From contig CAJNDT010000308.1 in assembly GCA_905221615.1 (NCBI GenBank), positions 183,220 to 247,219 on the forward strand: DNA of 64,000 nucleotides. Direction: 5' to 3'. Of this stretch, positions 20,301 through 27,630 are shown piece by piece. The notes under the pieces are model-generated. The model was given only the letters and a program-made list of their open reading frames with translations. It was not told where the DNA came from and made no database searches. The stretch is from Symbiodinium sp. CCMP2592. Taxonomy: Eukaryota > Sar > Dinophyceae > Suessiales > Symbiodiniaceae. The number at the start of each line of letters is the position of its first letter. Within the stretch, counting starts at the first letter, position 1. Position numbers and translations under genes: made by a program.

Positions 20301-22179
20301 CGCCAAGGAAAAGCGTGAGATGAAGAAACAGTTTGATGAAGCGAAAGCAGCAGAATATCAGAGCTGGCTAGACAATGATGTCTTTGAGCTCGTCGATACA
20401 CGGAAACTCGGAAACATCCGAAATTATGTCACTGGTCGATGGGTCCTGACTCTAAAAAGAGATAAGGACGGAAACTTCCTTAAGTGCAAGGCCCGATGGG
20501 TCCTAAGAGGTTTCCAGGATCGACAAAAGGACATACAGCAAACTGATAGTCCTGCTGCGAGTCGCCCAGGTTTCCGCTTGGCGATTCAACTAGCAGCTAA
20601 CAAGCTGTGGAGACTGACACACATCGACCTAAAGACTGCTTTTCTGCAGGGTGAAGCCTATGATGAGTCGAGAGACATAATCTGTCAGATTCCTCCTGAA
20701 GCAGGTTATCCTCCCTACATTGCAGCGAGGATGAAGAAACCCGCTTATGGACTTAACGATGCACCTCGAAGATGGTGGAACATCGTTGATAAGGCACTCC
20801 TGTCTTACGGCCTGGTGCCAACCCGTGCGGATCGCTGTACATATGTTCTGTATGGTAAGAAGTCTGCAACAGCAGATGCTGAGCTCAAGAAGTCTCAGCC
20901 AAAGACCATGGAATCAGCGATTGACTATCTCCTAGATCCCATAGCAGGCAACAATGCCAAGGGTAGACAGGTACATGGAGTAGTCTGTTTACATGTAGAT
21001 GACCTGTGCATGGCCGGTGATGACACCTTTCGTAAGGCCGTGATTGAATCGATCAAAAAGGAGTTTGCAGTCGGTTCTGAAGACACGAACGATATTATGT
21101 TTGTAGGACAGAGATTAGTCTGGAAGGATGCTACAGCATCAGTGCCAGCACATATCTCAGTAAATCAGAACCTAGCTGTTGAAGCTCTAGAGGAAATTGT
21201 TTTTGATAAGAAGCTCAACAATGAGCAACAATGCACACCACAGCAGCACACTGCTTACAGAAGTGTTTTAGGACAGATCAACTGGCTACAAAGCCGGACT
21301 CAAGCTCACATCTGTTATCGCTTCAGTCGGTGTGCGAGTAAGGCTGCCAAGCCTACTATCGGTGATATTCGAGAATTGAACAAGCTTGTTAGGATTTTGA
21401 AGTCTACTGAAGTAGAACTGCGTTTTTGGCCGCTGAAAGGAAATCTCAGAATCCTCGGTTACCCTGATGCTTCCTACAGGAACAATGATGACAAATCATC
21501 TCAGAGAGCACATGTTATTTTCCTTGCTGAAGATCGAAATCCAAAGCTAAAGGGAATGAAACAATCAGCAGCAGCTGCTTCTTCCAAGAAGAACGATTTC
21601 TCTGAATCCTCTATTAAGGAAACATCCTCGAGAGGTAGCCTGGTGGATTATGAGTCTCACAAGATTACGACAACCACAATGTCCACAACAGTGGCAGAGC
21701 TTAACGCACTGATGCGTTGCTTTGGTACTTGCCTGTTCCTCAAGGGACTTTGGGCAGATCTCTCATCAGAGACCGTACCCATACATATCAGAACAGATGC
21801 GAACAATCTTGTGACAACAGCAGGCACGACACACCTTCCAGAGCAGAAGGAAACTCACCACCTCATTCAGATGCTTCGTAAGGAATCCAACTCTGGATCT
21901 TTAGATGACCTAGCTCATGTAAGCTCGAAGTACTGCCTAGCTGATGCATTAACAAAGCACTCGGCGCAACCTGATGAGCTTATCAAGGCTCTGGAAACAG
22001 GGAATTTACCAGAAACAGACATTCATCCACCCTTCCGTGAACTTCTTCAACATAAAGCTTTCACTGTTCGGTGGATCATAGACAATCTCAAGAATGCCGC
22101 CACAGCGGTAGCCTTCCTTGGAATTGATATCTCAACAGAGATTTACCGATTATTTTACTGCCAAGGAATATGGTGGTAG
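17335..22179 (+). CDS. pol: Pol: integrase, methyltransferase-like domain, reverse transcriptase, RNase H
   Basis: The frame is open from 17335 and has no good own start, so it must be reached from gag. Integrase core: YDGATNLLTS, then VVVGDQAF (Asp codon 17497) and NRAEAAVRLLK (Glu codon 17596), giving the second and third members of the D,D-E triad. A chromo-like C-terminal part with KGKVI...GSMVGVDLG follows near 18040-18110. At about 18310-18660 is a Rossmann-type methyltransferase-like domain (IDFLELYGGSPR, IVMSPDHSQW, YFVLENPYY). A Pro/Ser/acidic linker spans about 19440-20300. RT of the RVT_2 type follows: TGRWVLTLK, HIDLKTAFLQG and the catalytic box HVDDL (about 20992) instead of the usual YVDD. 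RNase H has all four acidic positions: GYPDASY, AELNAL, RTDANNL and LADALTK (21465-21960). RT and RNase H appear intact. Confidence 0.93.
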   Translation, partial: ASNSASRLIFLILYDGATNLLTSEVVQDKEEHTTMSIMNDYFEKFQINPKVVVGDQAFMTPKMEAYYNRQNIKPVATGPGTPWPNRAEAAVRLLKHQIKIILQILKDGDPQYNGITMKYGNLVRQACLARNSSITYGGVTPLEMAFGRRPRDVITPENADPNQLTGNPTDTEVTARAIKELANRAYQEARQSDDLRRDLAARLSMTEGPFSLGDKVFYWSEDKSKIGSTGSKHGSWLKGKVISELGGSMVGVDLGTRIVRVNISKLRKNYDITSDVEIPLAPDEETLTSEGSDHASCMVTFDASLQSTDLTVPHQECHWQVTSTGKIDFLELYGGSPRMSHKAALSGLRVGQPVDLRSGLDLEQPQGRSNLLRIIKEQEPTIIVMSPDHSQWSSWYSQWKKGSAKRLSVLKFCESVADHQMKLGRYFVLENPYYSRLWSSPEAKRLFSNRKISYEVCNLQAYGMKDPKGYYESKSSIFMHNLPPQVLTPLQRHSAKTKSPTSPPGDEKGIQGYGLKTKLAQVYPYEFCETFASCLARFLKRDAYASHLSLVTDMLEYSGDECLQGLSELLDQEYSLLTANPLKDSKLLQDPKIRSLVARVNSLSSKTELPLHHSKPSPSLDALVSDITRLRSRLLPGSGFEQCTLYRGTFGTVKALTSVTDGVLVFWNKKKPNSTMTCCLPHQVSWNKVHPSTFSGVLFQMTGGKTSPSVRTPPDVIMSDEEVSPSDPSEPMSTNRSRITSDDVSMPEPDQPMPPGTPPSRPPPPIPPPRLPAVSSDEPVAPARAKPRVHPPPRVPSPRRLGGDVSPRSSSERKVSPHKQKSPSQVPTPKPKPKAHPQGPILPLQQDEEDSEEELVPDDPGQPSAPPHTSGSPEPESDAESEDTRYYSDEEGDLVVDEKDWILLTEEQKLCSNTGSFSMPRYMHGGPVDIREVTSRVRSDRTRYKPTKRFRSDIREEYDLLTEEDRALSLSSPRNSANLTQKAQRKEATAKEKREMKKQFDEAKAAEYQSWLDNDVFELVDTRKLGNIRNYVTGRWVLTLKRDKDGNFLKCKARWVLRGFQDRQKDIQQTDSPAASRPGFRLAIQLAANKLWRLTHIDLKTAFLQGEAYDESRDIICQIPPEAGYPPYIAARMKKPAYGLNDAPRRWWNIVDKALLSYGLVPTRADRCTYVLYGKKSATADAELKKSQPKTMESAIDYLLDPIAGNNAKGRQVHGVVCLHVDDLCMAGDDTFRKAVIESIKKEFAVGSEDTNDIMFVGQRLVWKDATASVPAHISVNQNLAVEALEEIVFDKKLNNEQQCTPQQHTAYRSVLGQINWLQSRTQAHICYRFSRCASKAAKPTIGDIRELNKLVRILKSTEVELRFWPLKGNLRILGYPDASYRNNDDKSSQRAHVIFLAEDRNPKLKGMKQSAAAASSKKNDFSESSIKETSSRGSLVDYESHKITTTTMSTTVAELNALMRCFGTCLFLKGLWADLSSETVPIHIRTDANNLVTTAGTTHLPEQKETHHLIQMLRKESNSGSLDDLAHVSSKYCLADALTKHSAQPDELIKALETGNLPETDIHPPFRELLQHKAFTVRWIIDNLKNAATAVAFLGIDISTEIYRLFYCQGIWW
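18310..18660 (+). other. C5-methyltransferase-like domain inside Pol
   Basis: Three spaced motifs match the order in cytosine-5 methyltransferases: motif I-like FLELYGGSPR with a following GL-hydrophobic strand and an acidic VDL; motif IV-like IVMSPDHSQWSSW, where PC would be expected; and motif VI-like YFVLENPYY (ENV in the enzymes). The loss of the motif IV Cys argues against methyltransferase activity. The target-recognition and motif VIII-X parts were not identified. The fold assignment is inference from motifs. Confidence 0.5.
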
Positions 22180-22230
22180 TCTCGTTTGCTGGTAGCACAA
22201 CCATGTGCTGGATTTTCTATTTAGACTGTT

Positions 22231-22257
22231 TTCCGTCTAAAAGAAAATTTGTGTCTG
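22231..22257 (+). promoter_or_regulatory. Internal copy of the polypurine-tract region
   Basis: AAAAGAAAATTTGTGTCTG at 22239-22257 matches AAAAGAAAATTAGTGTCTG at 29593-29611 in 18 of 19 positions, and both are preceded by TTCCG. The internal copy lies 52 bases after the pol stop codon and before the first accessory frame. It could be a central polypurine tract or a signal for making a separate RNA. Confidence 0.5.
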
Positions 22258-22284
22258 CGAGCTGCGTTTTCATTAAGATCGGAC

Positions 22285-25200
22285 ATGTTCATGAGAATTA
22301 TATGTATCATCCGCAGCCGCTTTCAGCCTCGAGCCTTACAGCAATCAGCCTTTCGGGCTAAACAAGCTTTCCTGATCCTGTTTGGTCATTGTGCCGTAAT
22401 GAGCACACGATCAAACTTCCGTAGCCGTGATGGACACGCCCTACCCAGGGCAGTGCAGGCGTACCATGAGCGACATCCACACATGGATAGCTCGTACCCC
22501 GAGTCTCGTCGGGAAGCATCACGTCGAAACACCGAACAAGGTGGACACCGAATTCACAAACGTGAGAAAAATCATGAGCCTCAATTCATCATCATGAATC
22601 ACCAACAGGTGTTCAATCCGCATCCAAGAGATCTTGCTCAATTGATCTCACAATATGGCCATGCGAGTAGAGCAAGGCTCACTCTAAACTCCATACATGG
22701 AGTCAGGCTCTATGAAGGAGTCCTTCAAGGACCATGGGACAACAGTCCCCTTGTATACTGGGATAACAATGTCGGTAATCACGCTCGTGATCCACACCAG
22801 TTCTGTACGATGCTTGCACAACGCCTTCAGACAGGCCTCCCACTGGAGGTAGAACAATGTGTGAGCCTTGATGGATCCGGAGAATATGACTATTCCTCCT
22901 CAGTGCCAAAACTGGCAGATGTAACAGGTCTCTCACCAGAGATGTGCTTCCACATTCTTTCCAAGACCAACAGAGTCGGAAGGTGGTTGGCACACTCAAC
23001 AAGACACCTTCAGAACCAGCGCACAGATCTCTTTGCTGGCCAACACAATTATCTTCTGGACATGTTCAAGTTGGCCGATGCAGAGCTCGCACAGTATACA
23101 CCACAAGAGATCGCGCTTGGTGTCCTCCTCAACACTAAGTCTAGGTTTGTGGTCACCATGGTTTATAACAAAGATGGCAAGGCCGAAACCACAGATGCCG
23201 CCGTTAACAGCCCACCGGATGCAAATGTGTTGACCATGAGCAAGATTTTCCTTTCGTCAGTGGGAGGACACGGTTCACGACGAACTCTACCAAGAGCTGA
23301 AGAACCAGATCCTGAAGAAGAGAGACCAAGGTCACACATGACCATCTCAGACTTCATGGCAACGGGGAGCAATCCTGTGCAGTCCCATGCACAGCGTCTC
23401 TCCACTAACGCGCCAAGGCCCGTCGGCATGGAGGATTTTGTTCGACAGAACAACCCTTGTTACATCATGCATGCCACGGACCTACAAGCACTATCCTCAA
23501 TCCTGAGGCACGGTCTGGTACCATCAAACCTCCTAGCGCAGGTGGTCACAGCACCAGATTTCCAAGCGCTTGTGAATGAAAACAGTCGTTCCAACAGGGA
23601 CACTGTTCAGTTCTCGACGCTAAACCTGGCGAATCCTAATCCGACCATGTTGCGTGCCAACAAGGCACTGCTTCTGGTCTTCGATGCAAATAACGTAGTA
23701 AACGAAGTCACAAACCTGTGGCAGTCGCAAGTAGGGATGTTTGCTACACCAGATGTAGTGCATGCCCGTACTCTTAGCGCCGTATTCGCACCCTCCGAAA
23801 CACTCTGGTTATCATCGCAATACGATGAGCTCAAGAGCATCGGACCATGGTGGGCAGACCATTGCTCCGAACAGATGCCGTCAGCGACTTACGAGTCGAA
23901 GAAATGGTGCGCAAATTACGGCCGAGAAATCGAATCGGCACTTCGAAAAGTGGCAAGGCGAAATCTGCCACCAGAGCCTCCCAAGGCTAGATCTTCTCAC
24001 AAGAAGTCTTTTTCTCTGCCACAGACAGAGGCTGACACAGCTCCAAACCTGGAGCAAACCGCTTCTGCAGGTGAGGTACCTCCGAAAACGGAGACTACTG
24101 CAAAGGAGATCCATCCGAGATCCAAGCTCGCCCGGCAGGCCGAGGCTGACAAGGATCCGGACAGTCTTATGGGACAGCTCTGGAACTCCGACGGCACCAG
24201 AAGCGCCACCGAAGTTCTTAAGATAACGACAGGTCACAAACCTCCAGAACCTGTTCAGGATACTTCCGCCAACGTAGTTCCTCCCAAGGAAGAATCTTCT
24301 GGAACAGAGACGGAACCTGAGGAACCGGATCCTAACCAGGATCGTGACGAAGAATCAGACGATGAATCGGCATCAAGTGAAAAGAGCTCAAAATCTTCGT
24401 CATCCTCAGAACTCCGAGTTGATGTTAATCCGTCTCACAAGACGAACTCTGCACCTGCAGCGTCGGAGGAAAAGAAAGAATCTCCCACGGAAGAGATCAC
24501 AGAGAAACTTAAGGAGGTCAAACTTGACCAACCAAAGCCTGAAGCAGAATATGTTCAGAGTTCAGACGAAGAGCCACAGAAACCAAAATCTCCTAAAAAG
24601 GAGAAGGAGAAATTCCTAGTTCTCTTCGATCCTGAAACAGAAAGTTATTATCGAGTCAACAGAAGCAAGCTCAACCTCGAATACGAGGAACCTGCTGATG
24701 AGGAAGATCTCGTAAGAGAACATGAGCGCATCAGCGCTCGACTTCGAGAAAATCGCAAGCACCGAATCTCGAAGTCATCGTCTAACCCGGCTATGCAACA
24801 GGAAATGAAAGAGAGAATCTGGGTTAGTCGATGGAATCGAAAAATCCGAAGTCCACTCATGATCAAGGATTCTGAGGCTCCTGACGAAGAGGAGTGGGAC
24901 AGACCCAGAGATCCGGCATCTTCCTCCTCTGAACCTCCTACCAAGGAGAGATTTGTAGGAGTACGCAGGACAGCCATGAGTCTTAACCAAAGGATACGGC
25001 TGATGACACGACCAGATAATCCTCTCTGCGATCTTTGCAATCAGCCTACAGGCTATTTTTGCTATTCCTGTGGTACGATTGTATGTGCAGACTGTCGACT
25101 TACCCCACAGGGTAAACAACAGATGTGCGAGTGCGTCTTGCCAATCGATTGCCTCGAGACCTCTAAAGTGTCAGCAGGAATGACATCAGAAGAGCGTCAG

Positions 25201-25293
25201 TTTTTATACGAGGCCATCCTCACACCTGAGGACGTAGATTTGGCAGTCCAGAAAATCAACATGTACTGTGACCACGCAAGGAATTGTTCATGA
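22285..25293 (+). CDS. Accessory ORF3: KptA/ART-like segment and C-terminal zinc finger
   Basis: The frame has no stop for 1,000 codons. ATG codons at 22285 and 22399 are possible starts; the second begins the more typical hydrophilic protein. A helical N-terminal half (to about 23300) is unrecognised. At about 23458-23790 the sequence reads CYIMHATDLQALSSILRHGL, then a KALLLVFDAN strand and GMFATPDVVHA. This order (H-x-T/S, a helix ending in HGL, a hydrophobic VFD strand, then F-x-T-P) is the pattern of the C-terminal lobe of RNA 2'-phosphotransferase/ADP-ribosyltransferase folds. A long acidic Ser/Glu/Lys-rich region follows. Near the end (25026-25130) are C-x2-C, C-x2-C, C-x2-C and C-x-C motifs (CDLCNQPTGYFCYSCG), a cross-brace-type zinc site. 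The stop TGA overlaps the next ATG. Enzyme activity is not shown. Confidence 0.85.
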   Translation: MFMRIICIIRSRFQPRALQQSAFRAKQAFLILFGHCAVMSTRSNFRSRDGHALPRAVQAYHERHPHMDSSYPESRREASRRNTEQGGHRIHKREKNHEPQFIIMNHQQVFNPHPRDLAQLISQYGHASRARLTLNSIHGVRLYEGVLQGPWDNSPLVYWDNNVGNHARDPHQFCTMLAQRLQTGLPLEVEQCVSLDGSGEYDYSSSVPKLADVTGLSPEMCFHILSKTNRVGRWLAHSTRHLQNQRTDLFAGQHNYLLDMFKLADAELAQYTPQEIALGVLLNTKSRFVVTMVYNKDGKAETTDAAVNSPPDANVLTMSKIFLSSVGGHGSRRTLPRAEEPDPEEERPRSHMTISDFMATGSNPVQSHAQRLSTNAPRPVGMEDFVRQNNPCYIMHATDLQALSSILRHGLVPSNLLAQVVTAPDFQALVNENSRSNRDTVQFSTLNLANPNPTMLRANKALLLVFDANNVVNEVTNLWQSQVGMFATPDVVHARTLSAVFAPSETLWLSSQYDELKSIGPWWADHCSEQMPSATYESKKWCANYGREIESALRKVARRNLPPEPPKARSSHKKSFSLPQTEADTAPNLEQTASAGEVPPKTETTAKEIHPRSKLARQAEADKDPDSLMGQLWNSDGTRSATEVLKITTGHKPPEPVQDTSANVVPPKEESSGTETEPEEPDPNQDRDEESDDESASSEKSSKSSSSSELRVDVNPSHKTNSAPAASEEKKESPTEEITEKLKEVKLDQPKPEAEYVQSSDEEPQKPKSPKKEKEKFLVLFDPETESYYRVNRSKLNLEYEEPADEEDLVREHERISARLRENRKHRISKSSSNPAMQQEMKERIWVSRWNRKIRSPLMIKDSEAPDEEEWDRPRDPASSSSEPPTKERFVGVRRTAMSLNQRIRLMTRPDNPLCDLCNQPTGYFCYSCGTIVCADCRLTPQGKQQMCECVLPIDCLETSKVSAGMTSEERQFLYEAILTPEDVDLAVQKINMYCDHARNCS

Positions 25294-25592
25294 GAGACCA
25301 TCCAGGCGTTGATCCGTGTAGCTTTGATGATATTAGGAATAATCCTCCTAATACTTACGCCAGCTCCACAGAGGCTCCAACCCTGGAGGAATACAAGAGC
25401 ATTAACAAGAGTCACATCAATATCAAGGACTCCAGAACAAGCCACCCGGCTTCTTTTCTCTCTCTTACTGGCTACGAAGACAAACTGGTGCTCGACGCAC
25501 ATTACGAGATAGTTCGTAATAGGATGGCCGGTGTTAACGAAAAGAGAGAACACATAGAGGGCTCAAACCCAGACAGCGTATCACTAAGCTAG
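25290..25592 (+). CDS. Accessory ORF4: small protein overlapping ORF3
   Basis: About 100 codons. The ATG at 25290 overlaps the ORF3 stop as ATGA, in the -1 frame. The protein is hydrophilic, with a CSFDDIRNNPPN start and LDAHYEIVRNRM near the end; I do not recognise it. It may be a separate protein made by reinitiation, or the C-terminal tail of ORF3 cut off by a one-base deletion, since the join could be read smoothly across the overlap. It ends at TAG 25590-25592, 20 bases before the next ATG. Confidence 0.6.
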   Translation: MRDHPGVDPCSFDDIRNNPPNTYASSTEAPTLEEYKSINKSHINIKDSRTSHPASFLSLTGYEDKLVLDAHYEIVRNRMAGVNEKREHIEGSNPDSVSLS

Positions 25593-25612
25593 TGGTATGC
25601 AACTGGGGAAAT

Positions 25613-27574
25613 ATGGATCGAGCGCCGGTGCCAGCAGGGAATCCCAAAAAGAAACTCAAACCTGAGAAGGGATTCGATTACCACCCTCTTATTGACATGT
25701 GCTTCAACAATTCAGCACATATTACCCTCGTACTCGAGGCAGGAGCACTTGCGTCAAAGTATTCGATCGCAACCATGCGAAAACATGAATACAGAGGGAT
25801 GCTAATTCATTCTCCTCCCAAGGAGCCCGAGGCACCCTCAATGTATATTGGAGTCAAGGGTGACCCAACAACAGACATCTCTCTCGTCCACCACTTTTAC
25901 CGTCACCGAACAATGAAGCCTAAGGCTGGTGGTCCCAAGAAGCGACTGTGGGCATGCCACGGTGCGGTATGCCGCCTCACCTTTGGGTACCACAGTACCA
26001 TCCCGGAGGCAAAAGAATGGGTCCACCCATATTCCGGCCAGAGGATGACGAGAGATGAGTTCATGAAGATTATCGGATATGACCCTCTCAAGGGTAAAAA
26101 TCCTGACAAGGATGGACCCACTGATGGCTCTTACCTCTCACCAGAGGCGTGTCTGACAATGTCGGACCTCGACCCTGCGCCGGTTCTCTGTGAATGGAAC
26201 GGCCATGTCGAGGGTGATGAGCCACCAGAGGAAGACTTTGAGTCATACGCAGAGATCTTCTCACAAGAAGCATCAAACGATCTTGACGAGATGTGGTGTA
26301 CAAAAGGGCCTTACAAGGTCATCACCATCGCGATCGTCCATTTCAACTCATACATGACTCATAAGGAAGAACAGAGGCGCGAACTGGTGAACGCGTTCCT
26401 CAACGAGGTTCTCCCTTTCAAACCGGATGTAATTGCGGGGGATCTCAATAATATTGCGTCGAGGCTCACCTTAAAAGGTGGAGACGTTCACCCGCGAAAC
26501 GGTTTGTTTTCTCTATACCTGGAGAAGAAACTTGCAGCATTCAACAGAATAGCAGGAAGGCACTCACAAGTGCGACACCTCTGCTTGAACAACTCTGACC
26601 AGCACAGACTGGCACGTGCAGATCGTCTACCGCCGGAACCGGCGAAGAAAGTTGCTGACCTTGACTGTATCAACAGTTATATCCTTGACTGGAGCAAAAC
26701 GCCGCACACGGCGTCACCTAGTCCAAGAGATGCTACACCTGCCGCCGAAAGAACATACTGGGAACGAATCTCAGATATGTGGCAGGACATGAACAAAAAC
26801 AGGGATATCGATATCCGTCTGTTTGTCTCAGTCAAGCAGTACTATTCAACTTTTTCTAACCTTGACCTATGGTTGAGTCCCTCTGACAAAGATTGGCACA
26901 GCCCTTTGGGCTTCACGATACAACCAATCCTTACAAAAGGGAAACACAACCGGTCAGATGCCCAGGTTCAGAAGATCGCTAACAAGCGACAGGCTTACAA
27001 GCAGCGTAATGCTGAATACTGGGATTACAAAGACTCATTTGTGTATTCATCCGGCAACAGCTGGTATGACAAACAGCAACCACAAGGTAGCTATCACAGA
27101 TATGGAAGATTCTGGGAAAGGCCACGGCCTGAACGTCCCAGCGAGCCTGAAGGCCCTCCTCCAAGAAGGAGCCAGGCATCATCGTCCTCTTCACAACAAG
27201 ATCTACCAAGATCAAGGTCCAGACCTCAAAGAACCAATATTGTTGACAAGCTCAACATGTCTTTAGAGGAACTGGACACACTTGAGGAACAACAAGAAGA
27301 AGAACACTCTCCAACAAAGAGTGACATCGAAGAACACGAAAGAGAAACATCAAACTTGATGTCTGCTCAGAGAGATGAAGAGGAACAAGAGGACGAATCC
27401 TCCAGCCGGAGGAGAAGAAGGAAGGCATCACGCCCACCGTCTGCTCCGAGCGGCAAGGCACTCAGAACAGCTGCCACAGCAGCGGGGTTGTCGGGCTGGT
27501 TCGGACACCGTAACCACGGTGGAGCGAACGCAGAGTCTATCAAGACTGATGAACCTTCACTTCCAACTCACTAA
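25613..27574 (+). CDS. Accessory ORF5: endonuclease/exonuclease/phosphatase-like protein
   Basis: ATG at 25613; about 653 codons. The N-terminal 300 residues show the landmarks of the EEP superfamily (AP endonuclease, DNase I and LINE endonuclease fold) in order: a NSAHITLVLEAG strand carrying a candidate metal-binding Glu, TIAIVHFNSYM, a helix, then PDVIAGDLNN with the D-x-N pair, and NNSDQHRLA about 60 residues later, close to the usual S-D-H motif but with an extra residue. Such a nuclease is normal in non-LTR elements, not in copia elements. The middle is unrecognised (Trp/Tyr-rich). The C-terminus is Ser/Arg-rich and acidic with RRRRRKASRP, possibly a nuclear-localising tail. The catalytic set is incomplete by eye, so activity is uncertain. 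Confidence 0.85.
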   Translation: MDRAPVPAGNPKKKLKPEKGFDYHPLIDMCFNNSAHITLVLEAGALASKYSIATMRKHEYRGMLIHSPPKEPEAPSMYIGVKGDPTTDISLVHHFYRHRTMKPKAGGPKKRLWACHGAVCRLTFGYHSTIPEAKEWVHPYSGQRMTRDEFMKIIGYDPLKGKNPDKDGPTDGSYLSPEACLTMSDLDPAPVLCEWNGHVEGDEPPEEDFESYAEIFSQEASNDLDEMWCTKGPYKVITIAIVHFNSYMTHKEEQRRELVNAFLNEVLPFKPDVIAGDLNNIASRLTLKGGDVHPRNGLFSLYLEKKLAAFNRIAGRHSQVRHLCLNNSDQHRLARADRLPPEPAKKVADLDCINSYILDWSKTPHTASPSPRDATPAAERTYWERISDMWQDMNKNRDIDIRLFVSVKQYYSTFSNLDLWLSPSDKDWHSPLGFTIQPILTKGKHNRSDAQVQKIANKRQAYKQRNAEYWDYKDSFVYSSGNSWYDKQQPQGSYHRYGRFWERPRPERPSEPEGPPPRRSQASSSSSQQDLPRSRSRPQRTNIVDKLNMSLEELDTLEEQQEEEHSPTKSDIEEHERETSNLMSAQRDEEEQEDESSSRRRRRKASRPPSAPSGKALRTAATAAGLSGWFGHRNHGGANAESIKTDEPSLPTH

Positions 27575-27630
27575 CCAGTGAGCAAGACTTCTCCGTCTTC
27601 AGCATCGCGTGGAATGTGTTTCTGCTGCTA

